In this document: positions 44,718-52,959 of the stretch, piece by piece
Position numbering within the stretch: position 1 is the stretch's first letter
Layout of the letters: each line of letters starts with the position of its first letter
Assembly: GCA_945860295.1 (NCBI GenBank)
Contig: CAMAQH010000002.1
Span: forward strand, 1-64,000
Source of the DNA: Prosthecobacter debontii
Lineage (GTDB): Bacteria; Verrucomicrobiota; Verrucomicrobiia; Verrucomicrobiales; Verrucomicrobiaceae
Length of the DNA: 64,000 nt
Direction of reading: 5' to 3'
Translations under genes and position numbers: made by a program
The notes under the pieces: generated by a model
Told to the model about the DNA's origin: nothing
Database searches by the model: none
The model's input: only the letters and a program-made list of their open reading frames with translations

Positions 44718-45170
44718 ATGCCCGCCAAGCGCCAAGAAACCACCGCGCATGTCCATTCACCGGCCATTGAGGATTATCTGGAGCAGATTCACAATCTGAT
44801 CGAGGGGAAGGGCTACGCTCGCGTCGTGGACATCGCGAAAAATCTGGGGATATCGCAGGCCAGCGTCACCAACATGATCCAGAAGCTCGATGCCGAAGGA
44901 TTCGTCATCTATGAGCGCTACCGTGGCGTGGTAATGACCGATTCAGGGCGTAAGATCGGACAAGAAATCGCCCGGCGGCATGAGGTGCTAACGCGCCTGC
45001 TCGCCAGCTTTGGACTCGATGCAAAAACTGTGCACGAGGACGTGGAAGGCATGGAGCACCACATGAGCCGCCAGACGCTTGAAGTGCTCACGCTACTCAT
45101 GGAGGAACTGGAGGGGAATCTCGAGCTACTGAAGAAGCTGAAGCGTAAGCTGAGCAAAAACGCCGCTTGA
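44718..45170 (+). CDS. mntR: manganese-dependent repressor MntR
   Basis: The 150-residue protein is a close match to Bacillus MntR. It has a winged helix (ARVVDIAKNLGISQASVTNM), AEGFVIYERYRGVVMT in the wing, and a dimerisation helix bundle. Metal ligands are visible as Asp and Glu in EDYLEQI, His in RRHEVL, and Glu, Glu and His in EDVEGMEHHMS. These correspond to the two-metal site of MntR and not to DtxR/IdeR, which have Cys/Met. There is no SH3-like domain. The start MPAKRQETTAH is chosen by family length. It is divergent from the uptake operon. Confidence 0.93.
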   Translation: MPAKRQETTAHVHSPAIEDYLEQIHNLIEGKGYARVVDIAKNLGISQASVTNMIQKLDAEGFVIYERYRGVVMTDSGRKIGQEIARRHEVLTRLLASFGLDAKTVHEDVEGMEHHMSRQTLEVLTLLMEELEGNLELLKKLKRKLSKNAA

Positions 45171-45203
45171 TGGAAGATAATTTTGCCGGGCTGATTGCAC
45201 GGC

Positions 45204-45232
45204 GTGAGGGGCGTGCTAGGCTCGCCCCTCAC
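45204..45232 (+). promoter_or_regulatory. hairpin between mntR and leuC
   Basis: GTGAGGGGCG (45204-45213) pairs perfectly with CGCCCCTCAC (45223-45232) around a 9-base loop. It ends 11 bases before the leuC ATG. There is no T run after it, so it is not a standard terminator. It may end mntR transcripts weakly, or mask the leuC ribosome binding site. Confidence 0.55.
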
Positions 45233-45243
45233 TTAAAACCATC

Positions 45244-46659
45244 ATGGCAAAGACACTCTTCGAAAAAGTCTGGGAATCACACGTCGTCGGCACACTCGCA
45301 AACGGGCAGGCACAGCTTTTAATCGACACCCATTTGGTGCATGAAGTGACCAGCCCGCAGGCCTTCGGCATGTTGCGTGATTTGAATCTGAAGGTCGCCT
45401 ACCCACACCGCACGTTTGCCACCGTGGACCACATCGTGCCTACAGATAGTCAGGTGTCTCCTTTCTCCGATCCACTGGCTGAGGCAATGATCCAGGAGCT
45501 GAACAAAAATGCGCGCGATTTTGGTATCACCTATTTCAGCCTCTCCAGTGGTAAGCAGGGCATCGTCCATGTCGTCGGACCTGAGCAGGGCATCACCCAG
45601 CCGGGCACGACGATCGCTTGTGGTGACAGCCACACAGCCACACACGGTGCCTTCGGTGCGATCGCTTTTGGCATCGGCACCACTCAAGTGCGCGACATCC
45701 TGGCCACGCAGACCATGGCTTTGAGCAAAATGAAAGTCCGCCGCATCAACGTGGATGGCCATCTGCGTCCCGGCGTGTACTCGAAAGATGTGGCGCTGCA
45801 CATCATCCGTCTGCTGGGTGCCAATGGCGGCATCGGCTACGCCTATGAATACGGTGGCAGCACCTTTGACGGCTTCACCATGGAAGAGCGCATGACCGTC
45901 TGCAATATGAGCATCGAAGGCGGTGCACGCTGCGGCTATGTGAACCCAGATGAGAAGACTTTCGAGTATCTCAAAGGCCGCCCCTATTCCCCGAAAGGTG
46001 ACGAATGGGAAGCCACGGTGGCCAAGTGGCGTGCTGTCGCCTCGGACTCCGGTGTCGTTTATGACGACGTGGTGAACATCCGCGCTGAGGATGTACCACC
46101 GACCGTGACCTGGGGCACCAGCCCGGATCAGGCCATCTCCGTCACTGAAAATGTGCCGGCACCTGAAAGCGCCACCACCGAGCCAGGCCGCGTTTCCATT
46201 CAAGAAGCGCTGGACTACATGAAGCTGCCTGCTGGTCAGCCGATCAAGGGCACCAAGATCGACGTCGCCTTCATCGGTTCCTGCACGAATGGCCGCCTGA
46301 GTGACTTCCGCGAAGTGGCGAAATTCATCAAAGGCAAGAAGGTCGCCGCTGGTGTGAAGGCCATCGCCGTTCCTGGATCACAAATCGTGGACGGACTCGC
46401 GCGACAGGAAGGCCTGCATGAAATCTTCGAGGCCGCCGGCTTTGAATGGCGCGCAGCAGGCTGCTCCATGTGCCTCGCAATGAATCCAGACAAGCTCATC
46501 GGTGACCAGCTGTGCGCTTCGTCTAGCAACCGCAACTTCAAAGGTCGCCAAGGCAGCAGCACCGGCCGCACCATTCTCATGTCCCCTGTCATGGTCGCCG
46601 CCGCAGCACTGACCGGCAGCATCGCTGATGCCCGCGAGGTGTTCTCGATTGCCGGTTGA
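45244..46659 (+). CDS. leuC: 3-isopropylmalate dehydratase large subunit
   Basis: LeuC with LeuD isomerises 2-isopropylmalate to 3-isopropylmalate in leucine synthesis, using a [4Fe-4S] cluster. The 471-residue protein has the aconitase-family signatures: [45 protein letters not shown] and [12 protein letters not shown], where the Cys residues hold the cluster. Length and order are normal. leuD is not next to it, so the small subunit must be elsewhere. Confidence 0.97.
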   Translation: MAKTLFEKVWESHVVGTLANGQAQLLIDTHLVHEVTSPQAFGMLRDLNLKVAYPHRTFATVDHIVPTDSQVSPFSDPLAEAMIQELNKNARDFGITYFSLSSGKQGIVHVVGPEQGITQPGTTIACGDSHTATHGAFGAIAFGIGTTQVRDILATQTMALSKMKVRRINVDGHLRPGVYSKDVALHIIRLLGANGGIGYAYEYGGSTFDGFTMEERMTVCNMSIEGGARCGYVNPDEKTFEYLKGRPYSPKGDEWEATVAKWRAVASDSGVVYDDVVNIRAEDVPPTVTWGTSPDQAISVTENVPAPESATTEPGRVSIQEALDYMKLPAGQPIKGTKIDVAFIGSCTNGRLSDFREVAKFIKGKKVAAGVKAIAVPGSQIVDGLARQEGLHEIFEAAGFEWRAAGCSMCLAMNPDKLIGDQLCASSSNRNFKGRQGSSTGRTILMSPVMVAAAALTGSIADAREVFSIAG

Positions 46660-46668
46660 TTAGTTACT

Positions 46669-46947
46669 ATGAAAAAGCTTATGCTTATCCTCGTTTTTGT
46701 TGTCGGCGCTCTCGCGCTGACCAATCCGAAAGAAGCTGATTATCGTGAGCATATCCGGCAGAAGGAAGGTCTCGCGGGAACAGTCGGAATGGCCGTAGCG
46801 GATCTGATTTCAGGCGGCAAGAAGGGTGGCATCCAGCGTAAGGATTTCATCATCGCCAGCCGCTTTTACATGGGGGGTGATGGTGTGCTGCCGCGTGAGA
46901 ATCTGGCCTGGGGCATCGGCAAGCAGTTCATCGAGACGAAGAACTGA
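46669..46947 (+). CDS. small exported protein, DUF4359-like
   Basis: The 92-residue protein starts with a hydrophobic segment (MKKLMLILVFVVGALALT). It continues with NPKEADYREHIRQKEG and ends IASRFYMGGDGVLPRE plus a short tail. The TNP/DYxxH arrangement recalls DUF4359 proteins, which are exported and of unknown role; this assignment is from memory of the pattern only. It lies 9 bases after leuC and 5 bases before a small membrane protein gene, so the three may share a transcript. Confidence 0.65.
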   Translation: MKKLMLILVFVVGALALTNPKEADYREHIRQKEGLAGTVGMAVADLISGGKKGGIQRKDFIIASRFYMGGDGVLPRENLAWGIGKQFIETKN

Positions 46948-46952
46948 TTCTC

Positions 46953-47312
46953 ATGCTAATCCTTGCTACAGCCGCAGTTTCTGAAGAGATCAGTAGGTCG
47001 GTGCATCTCACGGCTTTCGGCAGTTTTGCGCTTGCTGGTTTTCTCGTCGTGATCACGGCTGGCCTGTGGCTGTTTGCGCCGACAAAAAGCAGGCTCGGAG
47101 CAGGCGTGGCATTGGCGGGCTCGTTGCTCGGTGCAGTGGCAGTCTCTTATGCAGCATACATGCACCGCATCGACTTCGTGCCAGTTGCTTCAGATGGCAC
47201 GCCTGCGAGTGCGCCGCTTTGGATGGCGCTGTTGGTGCCGTGCGTGCCATTCTTTGCCCATACGATCCTGCTGGTCGCTCACCACCGACGGGCCAGCACC
47301 TCGCAAACATAG
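46953..47312 (+). CDS. small membrane protein of unknown function
   Basis: The 119-residue protein has three hydrophobic segments, at about residues 18-38, 44-64 and 88-108. It has short, polar linkers (APTKSRLGAG, HRIDFVPVASDGTP). I recognise no family. It is close to the preceding small gene on the same strand. Other frames over the same bases are open, but only this one has membrane-protein composition. Confidence 0.55.
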   Translation: MLILATAAVSEEISRSVHLTAFGSFALAGFLVVITAGLWLFAPTKSRLGAGVALAGSLLGAVAVSYAAYMHRIDFVPVASDGTPASAPLWMALLVPCVPFFAHTILLVAHHRRASTSQT

Positions 47313-47363
47313 CCGCATGGTTTTTGCTAGCTGTGCTGGACTGCATGCGTTCTCTTGGTCCGC

Positions 47364-48359
47364 ATGAAACTCACCACCCTGCTTCGTCGTAGCGCTTTGC
47401 TGCTCATCCTGACCGCGTCTCTCCAGGCTGTGGCGGCTCCTAAAAAACTGCTCGTCGTCACTGTCACGACTGGCTTCCGTCACTCATCCATCGAGACCGC
47501 TGAAAAAGTGTTGGCAGAGCTCGGTGCGTCATCAGGCGCGTGGAGCGTGGACTTTGTGCATCAGCCTGAAGGCCAGCCAAAAAATCCGGGCAAGCAGCCA
47601 GCGAAAAAGCCGAAGGATACGGATGAATTCTTCAAAACCCAGATGGAGACTTACAGCAAGGCTCTCGCTGATTACAACGCGGCTAACAAAGTCTGGAATG
47701 ATAATGTCAAAGCCTACATGACCGACAAGATGGCGCTCGACAAGATCAAGGACTACGACGGTTTCATCTTTGCCAACACCACAGGTGATCTCCTCTTCCC
47801 TGACCGCGATGGCTTTGTGGAGTTGATCAAGAGCGGCAAAGCCTTCGTGGCCATGCATTCCGGCTCGGACACATATCATCCCTTCCGAGGCTATTCGGAC
47901 ATGCTTGGCGGCGAGTTTGAAACGCACAAGGCACAGGTCGAGGTGCAACCTATCCTGCATGATCCGGCTCATCCAGCCACGAAGCCCGTGCCAGCTGGTT
48001 TTAAGGTCTATGACGAGATTTACATCATCAAGACCTTCGAGAAAACCAAGGTCCACGCGCTGATGGGACTCGACGCGCATCCCAACCTCGCCCAGTTGAC
48101 CGACGAAGAGAAAAAGAAGGAGTTGGAACTGAAGCGCTACTTTCCCATCTCCTGGTGCAAAGAGTTTGGTAAAGGCCGTGTGTTCTACTCTTCACTGGGC
48201 CACCGTGAAGACGTGTGGGACCCGACCTGGAAAGAGGGCACCAAGGATCGCAAGAACTCACCCGAGATTGCCAAGATCTATCAGGAACACATCCTCGGAG
48301 GCATCAAGTGGGCGCTTAAGTTGGTCGAGGGTGATGCTGAATTGGGGAACATCCAGTAA
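47364..48359 (+). CDS. secreted ThuA-domain protein with a lysine-rich insertion
   Basis: The 331-residue protein has a signal peptide (MKLTTLLRRSALLLILTASL to about residue 26) and a ThuA fold. It has KLLVVTVTTGFRHSSIETAE, the glycine/His region KAFVAMHSGSDTYH, EFETHKAQVEV, and the C-terminal GKGRVFYSSLGHREDVW. An insertion of about 60 residues near 60-120, rich in Lys, Pro and Asn (GKQPAKKPKDTDEFFK), interrupts the usual fold. ThuA proteins bind or modify trehalose-like sugars and are common in Verrucomicrobia. It is convergent with ftsZ, 5 bases apart. Confidence 0.88.
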   Translation: MKLTTLLRRSALLLILTASLQAVAAPKKLLVVTVTTGFRHSSIETAEKVLAELGASSGAWSVDFVHQPEGQPKNPGKQPAKKPKDTDEFFKTQMETYSKALADYNAANKVWNDNVKAYMTDKMALDKIKDYDGFIFANTTGDLLFPDRDGFVELIKSGKAFVAMHSGSDTYHPFRGYSDMLGGEFETHKAQVEVQPILHDPAHPATKPVPAGFKVYDEIYIIKTFEKTKVHALMGLDAHPNLAQLTDEEKKKELELKRYFPISWCKEFGKGRVFYSSLGHREDVWDPTWKEGTKDRKNSPEIAKIYQEHILGGIKWALKLVEGDAELGNIQ

Positions 48360-48364
48360 CGGAA

Positions 48365-50017
48365 TTACCTCTTCAGCTTCCGCTTCAGGCGCATCCAAGT
48401 CGGGACGTCGAGATCTTCACCGCCACCGGCGTGAACAGGCTCGGTGCCCTTGAAACGACCGCGATCTTGATCACTTGTGAAACGGAAGGCGATCTGCTCG
48501 TCTTGGGCGGATGGCTTCTTGACGGGGGACACGACACTGATCGGCGGTGCCGGCGCGTAGGCTGATTCATTGAGAGGCGTTGCAGAGCGCGAAACGATAG
48601 ACGTATGAGAGGTGTTCGCTCGTGGAATCACCGGGATGAAGTCTTCAATTCGTGGGCGAGCGGCTGGCTTAATAGGCTCTGATTCTGGCTCGGGCACATA
48701 GGCTTCAAGCTCCTCTTGGAACTCGTCTTCCGTTTGAATCTCGATCTCTTCTTCGATCACTGGCAGCTCAGCTTCGGGCTCTTCGAGAATCACTTCATCG
48801 ATGACAACTTGGCTCTCAAAGATCTCAACTTGCTCTTCTTCGACAGCAGGCTCTTCAAAGGGGGCGGGCGCGGTGATTTCCTCAATTTTGAAGAGCAACT
48901 CCAGCGCTTGTTCGATAGGTGCTTGCTTCAATGGAGAGGCAGCCTTGGCGGCGAGGCTATTGAGCACGGATGGCATGGCGCGCTCTTTAAGTGGCAGCAT
49001 GCCTGATGGCGGTGCAGCGGCTGCGATGGTGTTGAGCTGGTTGAGGCCGAGTGAGCTGATCAGCGTGACGGAGACGGACTCGCCCAATTTGATGTCCACT
49101 GCTACGCCAAAGAGAATGTGTGTTTGATCCGGCACGTTCTTGCCGAGCTGCTTCATAATGGCGTCCACCTCTAAAAGTGTGAGTGACTCACCACCGGCGA
49201 TATGGACGAGCAAGGTCTTCGTCTGATGGAGCAGACGCCCCTGGTCGATGAGCGGGGATTTGAGCGCGCGTTTGAGCGCCTCGCTGCCACGGTTCTGTCC
49301 GCGAGCTTCACCAAAGCCGAAAAGACAACGACCATTCGAGGTGCTGAGAGCAGAGGTGAGATCATCGAGACCGAGCTTCACGAGACCTGGCATCGTGACA
49401 ATAGTGGAGACGGCGCGCAGGCTTTGGGCGATGAGTTGATCCGCCTGAATGAACGCTTTCTGAATGCCATCCTTCGGTAGGGTCAGCTCGCCCATGCGAT
49501 TATTTTCAAAGAGGATCAGCGCGTCGGCTCGCTTCTGGAGTTGTTCCAAGGATTCTTCTGCCTGCTTGATTCGGCGCTCGCCCTCGAAACTGAAGGGCAT
49601 GGTGGCCGTCAGGAAAACAATAGCACCTGTGCCTTTGGCAATTTCTGCGATGACTGGTGACGCGCCAGAACCCGTGCCGCCACCGAGACCCGTGCAGATG
49701 AAAATGATGTCATGACCATCAATGGCCTGGCGGATTTGCTCGCGTGAGTAGAGAGCGGCTTCACGGCCCAGCTCTGGATCACCACCAGCTCCGACTCCGC
49801 GCATGAGTTCAATGCCGAGCTGAATCTTCAACGGGGCCATGGAGTGGCTGAGCACGCGGATGTCTGTATGCATGGCGACGAGTGTGGCTTCAACACTGCG
49901 GTCCAGAGTGATGCGGTCCAGCACATTTCCGCCAGCACCACCGACACCGACGATGCAGGTTTTAAGAGAAACTGGAGTGACCTGCTCATTCAAGGAGTTG
50001 CGATCGTATTCAACCAT
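48365..50017 (-). CDS. ftsZ: cell-division GTPase FtsZ (divergent, long acidic linker)
   Basis: FtsZ polymerises into the division ring at midcell. The 550-residue protein has GVGGAGGNVLDRI at 24-36 and the tubulin signature GGGTGSG at 112-118. The NTD motif is altered to MHTDIRVL. In the T7 loop (211-221, GLVKLGLDDLT) the usual Asn-x-Asp is Lys-Leu-Gly, so the catalytic first Asp is missing. The C-terminal region of about 170 residues is an extended Glu-rich linker. It ends DLDVPTWMRLKRKLKR, which fits the FtsZ tail that binds FtsA. It is the last gene of ftsQ-ftsA-ftsZ. Verrucomicrobial FtsZ proteins are known to be divergent. Confidence 0.93.
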   Translation of the reverse strand: MVEYDRNSLNEQVTPVSLKTCIVGVGGAGGNVLDRITLDRSVEATLVAMHTDIRVLSHSMAPLKIQLGIELMRGVGAGGDPELGREAALYSREQIRQAIDGHDIIFICTGLGGGTGSGASPVIAEIAKGTGAIVFLTATMPFSFEGERRIKQAEESLEQLQKRADALILFENNRMGELTLPKDGIQKAFIQADQLIAQSLRAVSTIVTMPGLVKLGLDDLTSALSTSNGRCLFGFGEARGQNRGSEALKRALKSPLIDQGRLLHQTKTLLVHIAGGESLTLLEVDAIMKQLGKNVPDQTHILFGVAVDIKLGESVSVTLISSLGLNQLNTIAAAAPPSGMLPLKERAMPSVLNSLAAKAASPLKQAPIEQALELLFKIEEITAPAPFEEPAVEEEQVEIFESQVVIDEVILEEPEAELPVIEEEIEIQTEDEFQEELEAYVPEPESEPIKPAARPRIEDFIPVIPRANTSHTSIVSRSATPLNESAYAPAPPISVVSPVKKPSAQDEQIAFRFTSDQDRGRFKGTEPVHAGGGEDLDVPTWMRLKRKLKR

Positions 50018-50057
50018 AGGAGTGCGGGGTATTGAGGTGCGCTAACAAACAAGAGTT

Positions 50058-51272
50058 TTAGACAGACACGGACAGAAGATCAGCCATTTTCAGCCCAAAA
50101 CGCTTAAGCGGTGACATGAAGGGCTTTTCCTGATCGAGAATCTGGGCATAACGAATCAGACCGATAGGCGCTGAGAACTGGGGTTTCTCGAAAGTGGCGG
50201 TAACACCACTGACGGGAGCCGAACCGGAGCGCGTGACTTTCCTCTCAAACACGTCTTGGGCTACCACGTCAATACCTTTCAACAAACTCGTGCCGCCTGT
50301 AAGATAAACGCCTGCGGCAAGCCTGCCGATGTGACCCTGGCAGCGCTCCTTCACTTGCTCTAAAATTTCACGAGTGCGGAGGTAGATCACTTCATTCAGG
50401 AAGGCGCGATCGACCTCGCCAATCACGAAGCCATTGTCATCTTCAATGCGCAGAATTTCATCTGGCGGGATGTCATCAAAGATGCAACTGCCTTCAGTGA
50501 CTTTCACCTCTTCAGCACGCTGATGAGGAATCTGCAGCGCCATGGCGATGTCTTGGCTGATGTGATCACCACCGAGTGGCACGCAGCCTGAGGCGGAGAT
50601 CATGCCATCTTCATAGAGCACATAGTCTGCGGTGCCGCCGCCGATGTCGATCATCAAGCTGCCTTGGGCTTTGGCTTCGCGATTGAGCACGACCTGCGCG
50701 GCAGCGATGCCGGTGAAGACGACGTCCTCGACTTCCAACGGAACTTCACGCACGCACTTCACCGCATTTTGCACTCGGCCACGCACGCCGTGAATGATGT
50801 GATAGTCGGCCTCCAGCAGGCGGCCCTCACGACCGATGGGTTGACGCACGCCTTCTTGGCCATCCACGATGTATTGCCGCGTGACACTGTGCAGGAAAAC
50901 ATTGTCCTGTGAGATGGGCACATTGCGCGCGATCTCCTTGGCCTCTTCGACATCATCTTCGGTGATCTCACTCTGCCCATCTGGCAGTCGCCATGTGCCG
51001 CGACTATTTAGGCTCTCGATATGGCAGCCACTGACGCCGAGAAAGACGGTTCGGATCATCACGTCACTGGGTTCCTCAGCTCGCACGAGCGCGTCGTTCA
51101 GGCAGGTTTGCACTTTGGCGAAGTCGATGATTTCACCTTTTCTCACACCGCGTGAGGGCGCTGTGCCGACACCGAGAATTTTGATCGTACCGTCACGCTT
51201 CGCCTCGCCGACGACGACGCAGATCTTGCTCGTGCCGATTTCTAATCCTGCGTAGATGGTACTCTTCGCCAT
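50058..51272 (-). CDS. ftsA: cell-division protein FtsA
   Basis: FtsA is an actin-like ATPase that tethers FtsZ to the membrane. The 404-residue protein begins MAKSTIYAGLEIGTSK (phosphate-1 motif), has the 1C region with VITRQYIVDGQEGV-like residues and SLMIDIGGGTADYVLY (phosphate-2), and GVYLTGGTSLLKGID (adenosine). A C-terminal amphipathic-type sequence follows (FGLKMADLLSVSV), as expected for the membrane-targeting helix. An ATG further upstream adds 50 residues that overlap ftsQ and is rejected. It lies between ftsQ (5 bases) and ftsZ (40 bases). Confidence 0.95.
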   Translation of the reverse strand: MAKSTIYAGLEIGTSKICVVVGEAKRDGTIKILGVGTAPSRGVRKGEIIDFAKVQTCLNDALVRAEEPSDVMIRTVFLGVSGCHIESLNSRGTWRLPDGQSEITEDDVEEAKEIARNVPISQDNVFLHSVTRQYIVDGQEGVRQPIGREGRLLEADYHIIHGVRGRVQNAVKCVREVPLEVEDVVFTGIAAAQVVLNREAKAQGSLMIDIGGGTADYVLYEDGMISASGCVPLGGDHISQDIAMALQIPHQRAEEVKVTEGSCIFDDIPPDEILRIEDDNGFVIGEVDRAFLNEVIYLRTREILEQVKERCQGHIGRLAAGVYLTGGTSLLKGIDVVAQDVFERKVTRSGSAPVSGVTATFEKPQFSAPIGLIRYAQILDQEKPFMSPLKRFGLKMADLLSVSV

Positions 51273-51277
51273 GATGC

Positions 51278-52273
51278 TTATCGAACGTTGGTTTTGCCTT
51301 GAGAAGATGTGTTTAATGAAGCGGTAACTGGGTCGTCCAGAAGATCTTTCAAGTCGGGTGCAGCTCGAAAAGTGACGGGCACATTTTGCTCCACCAGTAA
51401 GTTCAGCGTGGCGATGCGCCACTGACGATGCCGCGCCTCAAGCCGGATGCGGTCCAGGCGTGTGAGCTGCTCCTGCAAATCATCCACGCCAAAAGTGATC
51501 AGGGATTGATCAGAGAAGTTGGCGGTCATCGCATAAGGCTTTTGAATGTCGATGCCGCGTAGTTCTTCAGCGCCTTGTTCAAAGCGTTCATGCAATTGCC
51601 GCAGCAAGCTCAGCGCAACCTTCATTTGCATGTCAGAAACGGCCATGCCGGGCTGGTTTTGCGCCAGCGTCTCATATCGAATGACTGGCAACGCCAGATA
51701 GGCAGGCGTCAGCACCTCACAGGGAAAAGTCACGCCCTCGCGGTCGATGAAAAATCCGACATCAGGTCGGCCAGGGATCATGCCTAACTTTGAGCATTCT
51801 AGCCAAGCCACTGGCTGGCGTTGTTTCACGTCCAGCGTCAGCCGCCCCTCATAATCACGAGTAACTTTGACGGCACTCACTTGCGGTAACTGCAGCAAGC
51901 GGCCCTGAATCTCGCGCATGTTCACGGTGAGCAGATTTGTGCCTGTGGTCAGCGCGCTGGTGCGCACGATTTTTTGCGCCGTCAGTGATCCTTCTGTGCG
52001 CACGATGACTTGCTTCAGGCTGAACTGCGGGTTGTTTAGGAAGGACTCGCGCACTGTGATCTTCAGCAGCACCGCCAAGCAAATCAGAATGATGATGGCG
52101 GTGGCCCATTTGAAGCCCTTGCGCTTCATCTGCACCTTTTCCATCTCGCGAATCTTGGGCGACTCCACCTTCAGATCCACCTCCAGCGTCACTCCTCCAA
52201 CCTTCTTCGGCTTCCTCGCAGGAGCTTTAGTAGCTTGGGGTTTGGGAGCAGGGCCTTGGGCGCGCGCGAGCAT
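51278..52273 (-). CDS. ftsQ: cell-division protein FtsQ (POTRA domain)
   Basis: The 331-residue protein has an N-terminal Ala/Pro/Lys-rich cytoplasmic tail (about 50 residues), one membrane helix (WATAIIILICLAVLLKITV) and a periplasmic POTRA domain. That domain contains LKQVIVRTEGSLTAQKIVR and LLTVNMREIQGRLLQLPQVS. A beta domain with PVAWLEC follows. These match FtsQ/DivIB, which recruits late division proteins. Upstream lies no ddl or mur gene as in many bacteria, only korB and korA remnants. It starts the three-gene division operon. Confidence 0.92.
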   Translation of the reverse strand: MLARAQGPAPKPQATKAPARKPKKVGGVTLEVDLKVESPKIREMEKVQMKRKGFKWATAIIILICLAVLLKITVRESFLNNPQFSLKQVIVRTEGSLTAQKIVRTSALTTGTNLLTVNMREIQGRLLQLPQVSAVKVTRDYEGRLTLDVKQRQPVAWLECSKLGMIPGRPDVGFFIDREGVTFPCEVLTPAYLALPVIRYETLAQNQPGMAVSDMQMKVALSLLRQLHERFEQGAEELRGIDIQKPYAMTANFSDQSLITFGVDDLQEQLTRLDRIRLEARHRQWRIATLNLLVEQNVPVTFRAAPDLKDLLDDPVTASLNTSSQGKTNVR

Positions 52274-52410
52274 TGTTGAATAAGAGGTCTTTTAACGCTA
52301 GGAGAACTGGCAGATCATTAATATCTCTTAAATAACTGATTCCACGTCTGCGCGCCATGACTTTTCTGGAAAAAATATTATTCCATGCTCAGAAGTGGCA
52401 GCTCAACGTG

Positions 52411-52797
52411 CTAACGCATCATTTCCAGTCGCTTCTTGAGCAGGTCTTTGTGACTTGTTCCGGCGAGCTTGGTCTGGGTGTCGTCGATCCACTTTTGCTC
52501 AAGCGCATTCTTCGTTGGGCGATCGACGTCGTAGAAGACACCGAATTTTCCGGGTGATGGCAGGTTGGCGAGCTTGAAGGCGGCGACGCGGACGATCTTC
52601 TCATGCGGATACTGCAGCTTTTCGAGCACCTTATAAAAAGCGGCAAGCACAGCGAAGTCACCACAGCTGGGGCACCACGTCGGATGATCAGCAGTGAGGG
52701 CTTTCTTGGTGAGTTTCGCCTCAGCACCCATTGGGACAGGAGTCACGAGTTGAGTTAGCGCGGCTGTAGCAGAGGCTTCCAGAGTGGCGGCGGACAT
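52411..52797 (-). pseudogene. korB: 2-oxoacid:ferredoxin oxidoreductase beta subunit with internal deletion
   Basis: The 128-codon frame opens with MSAATLEASATAALTQLV and then LTADHPTWCPSCGDFAVLAA and KLQYPHEKIVRVA, the N-terminus of KorB (thiamine diphosphate beta subunit). It then jumps directly to KLANLPSPGKFGVFYDV and the normal C-terminus. About 200 residues carrying the TPP and Mg2+ binding centre are missing, in frame. The product cannot be catalytic. The gene sits downstream of the broken korA. Confidence 0.75.
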
Positions 52798-52817
52798 GGC
52801 GAGGTTGGGGCGGTTGG

Positions 52818-52952
52818 TTAAAAGTTGGTGAGGATGAAGAGTTCAATATCGAAGTCGATGGTCGGGATATGAACGATCCAGCGCATCGTTCCTGTGATCG
52901 ATTCAAAACTCATCTGCTCATCCAAGACAAATTCCGCTCCTAGATGCTTCAT
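52818..52952 (-). CDS. possible 44-residue protein or remnant
   Basis: A frame from the ATG at 52952 reads MKHLGAEFVLDEQMSFES and ends FDIELFILTNF before a TAA at 52818. It lies between the korA fragment and korB in a different frame from both. I do not recognise it. It may be the end of an unrelated gene brought in by deletion, or not translated. Confidence 0.25.
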   Translation of the reverse strand: MKHLGAEFVLDEQMSFESITGTMRWIVHIPTIDFDIELFILTNF

Positions 52953-52959
52953 GATTTCT

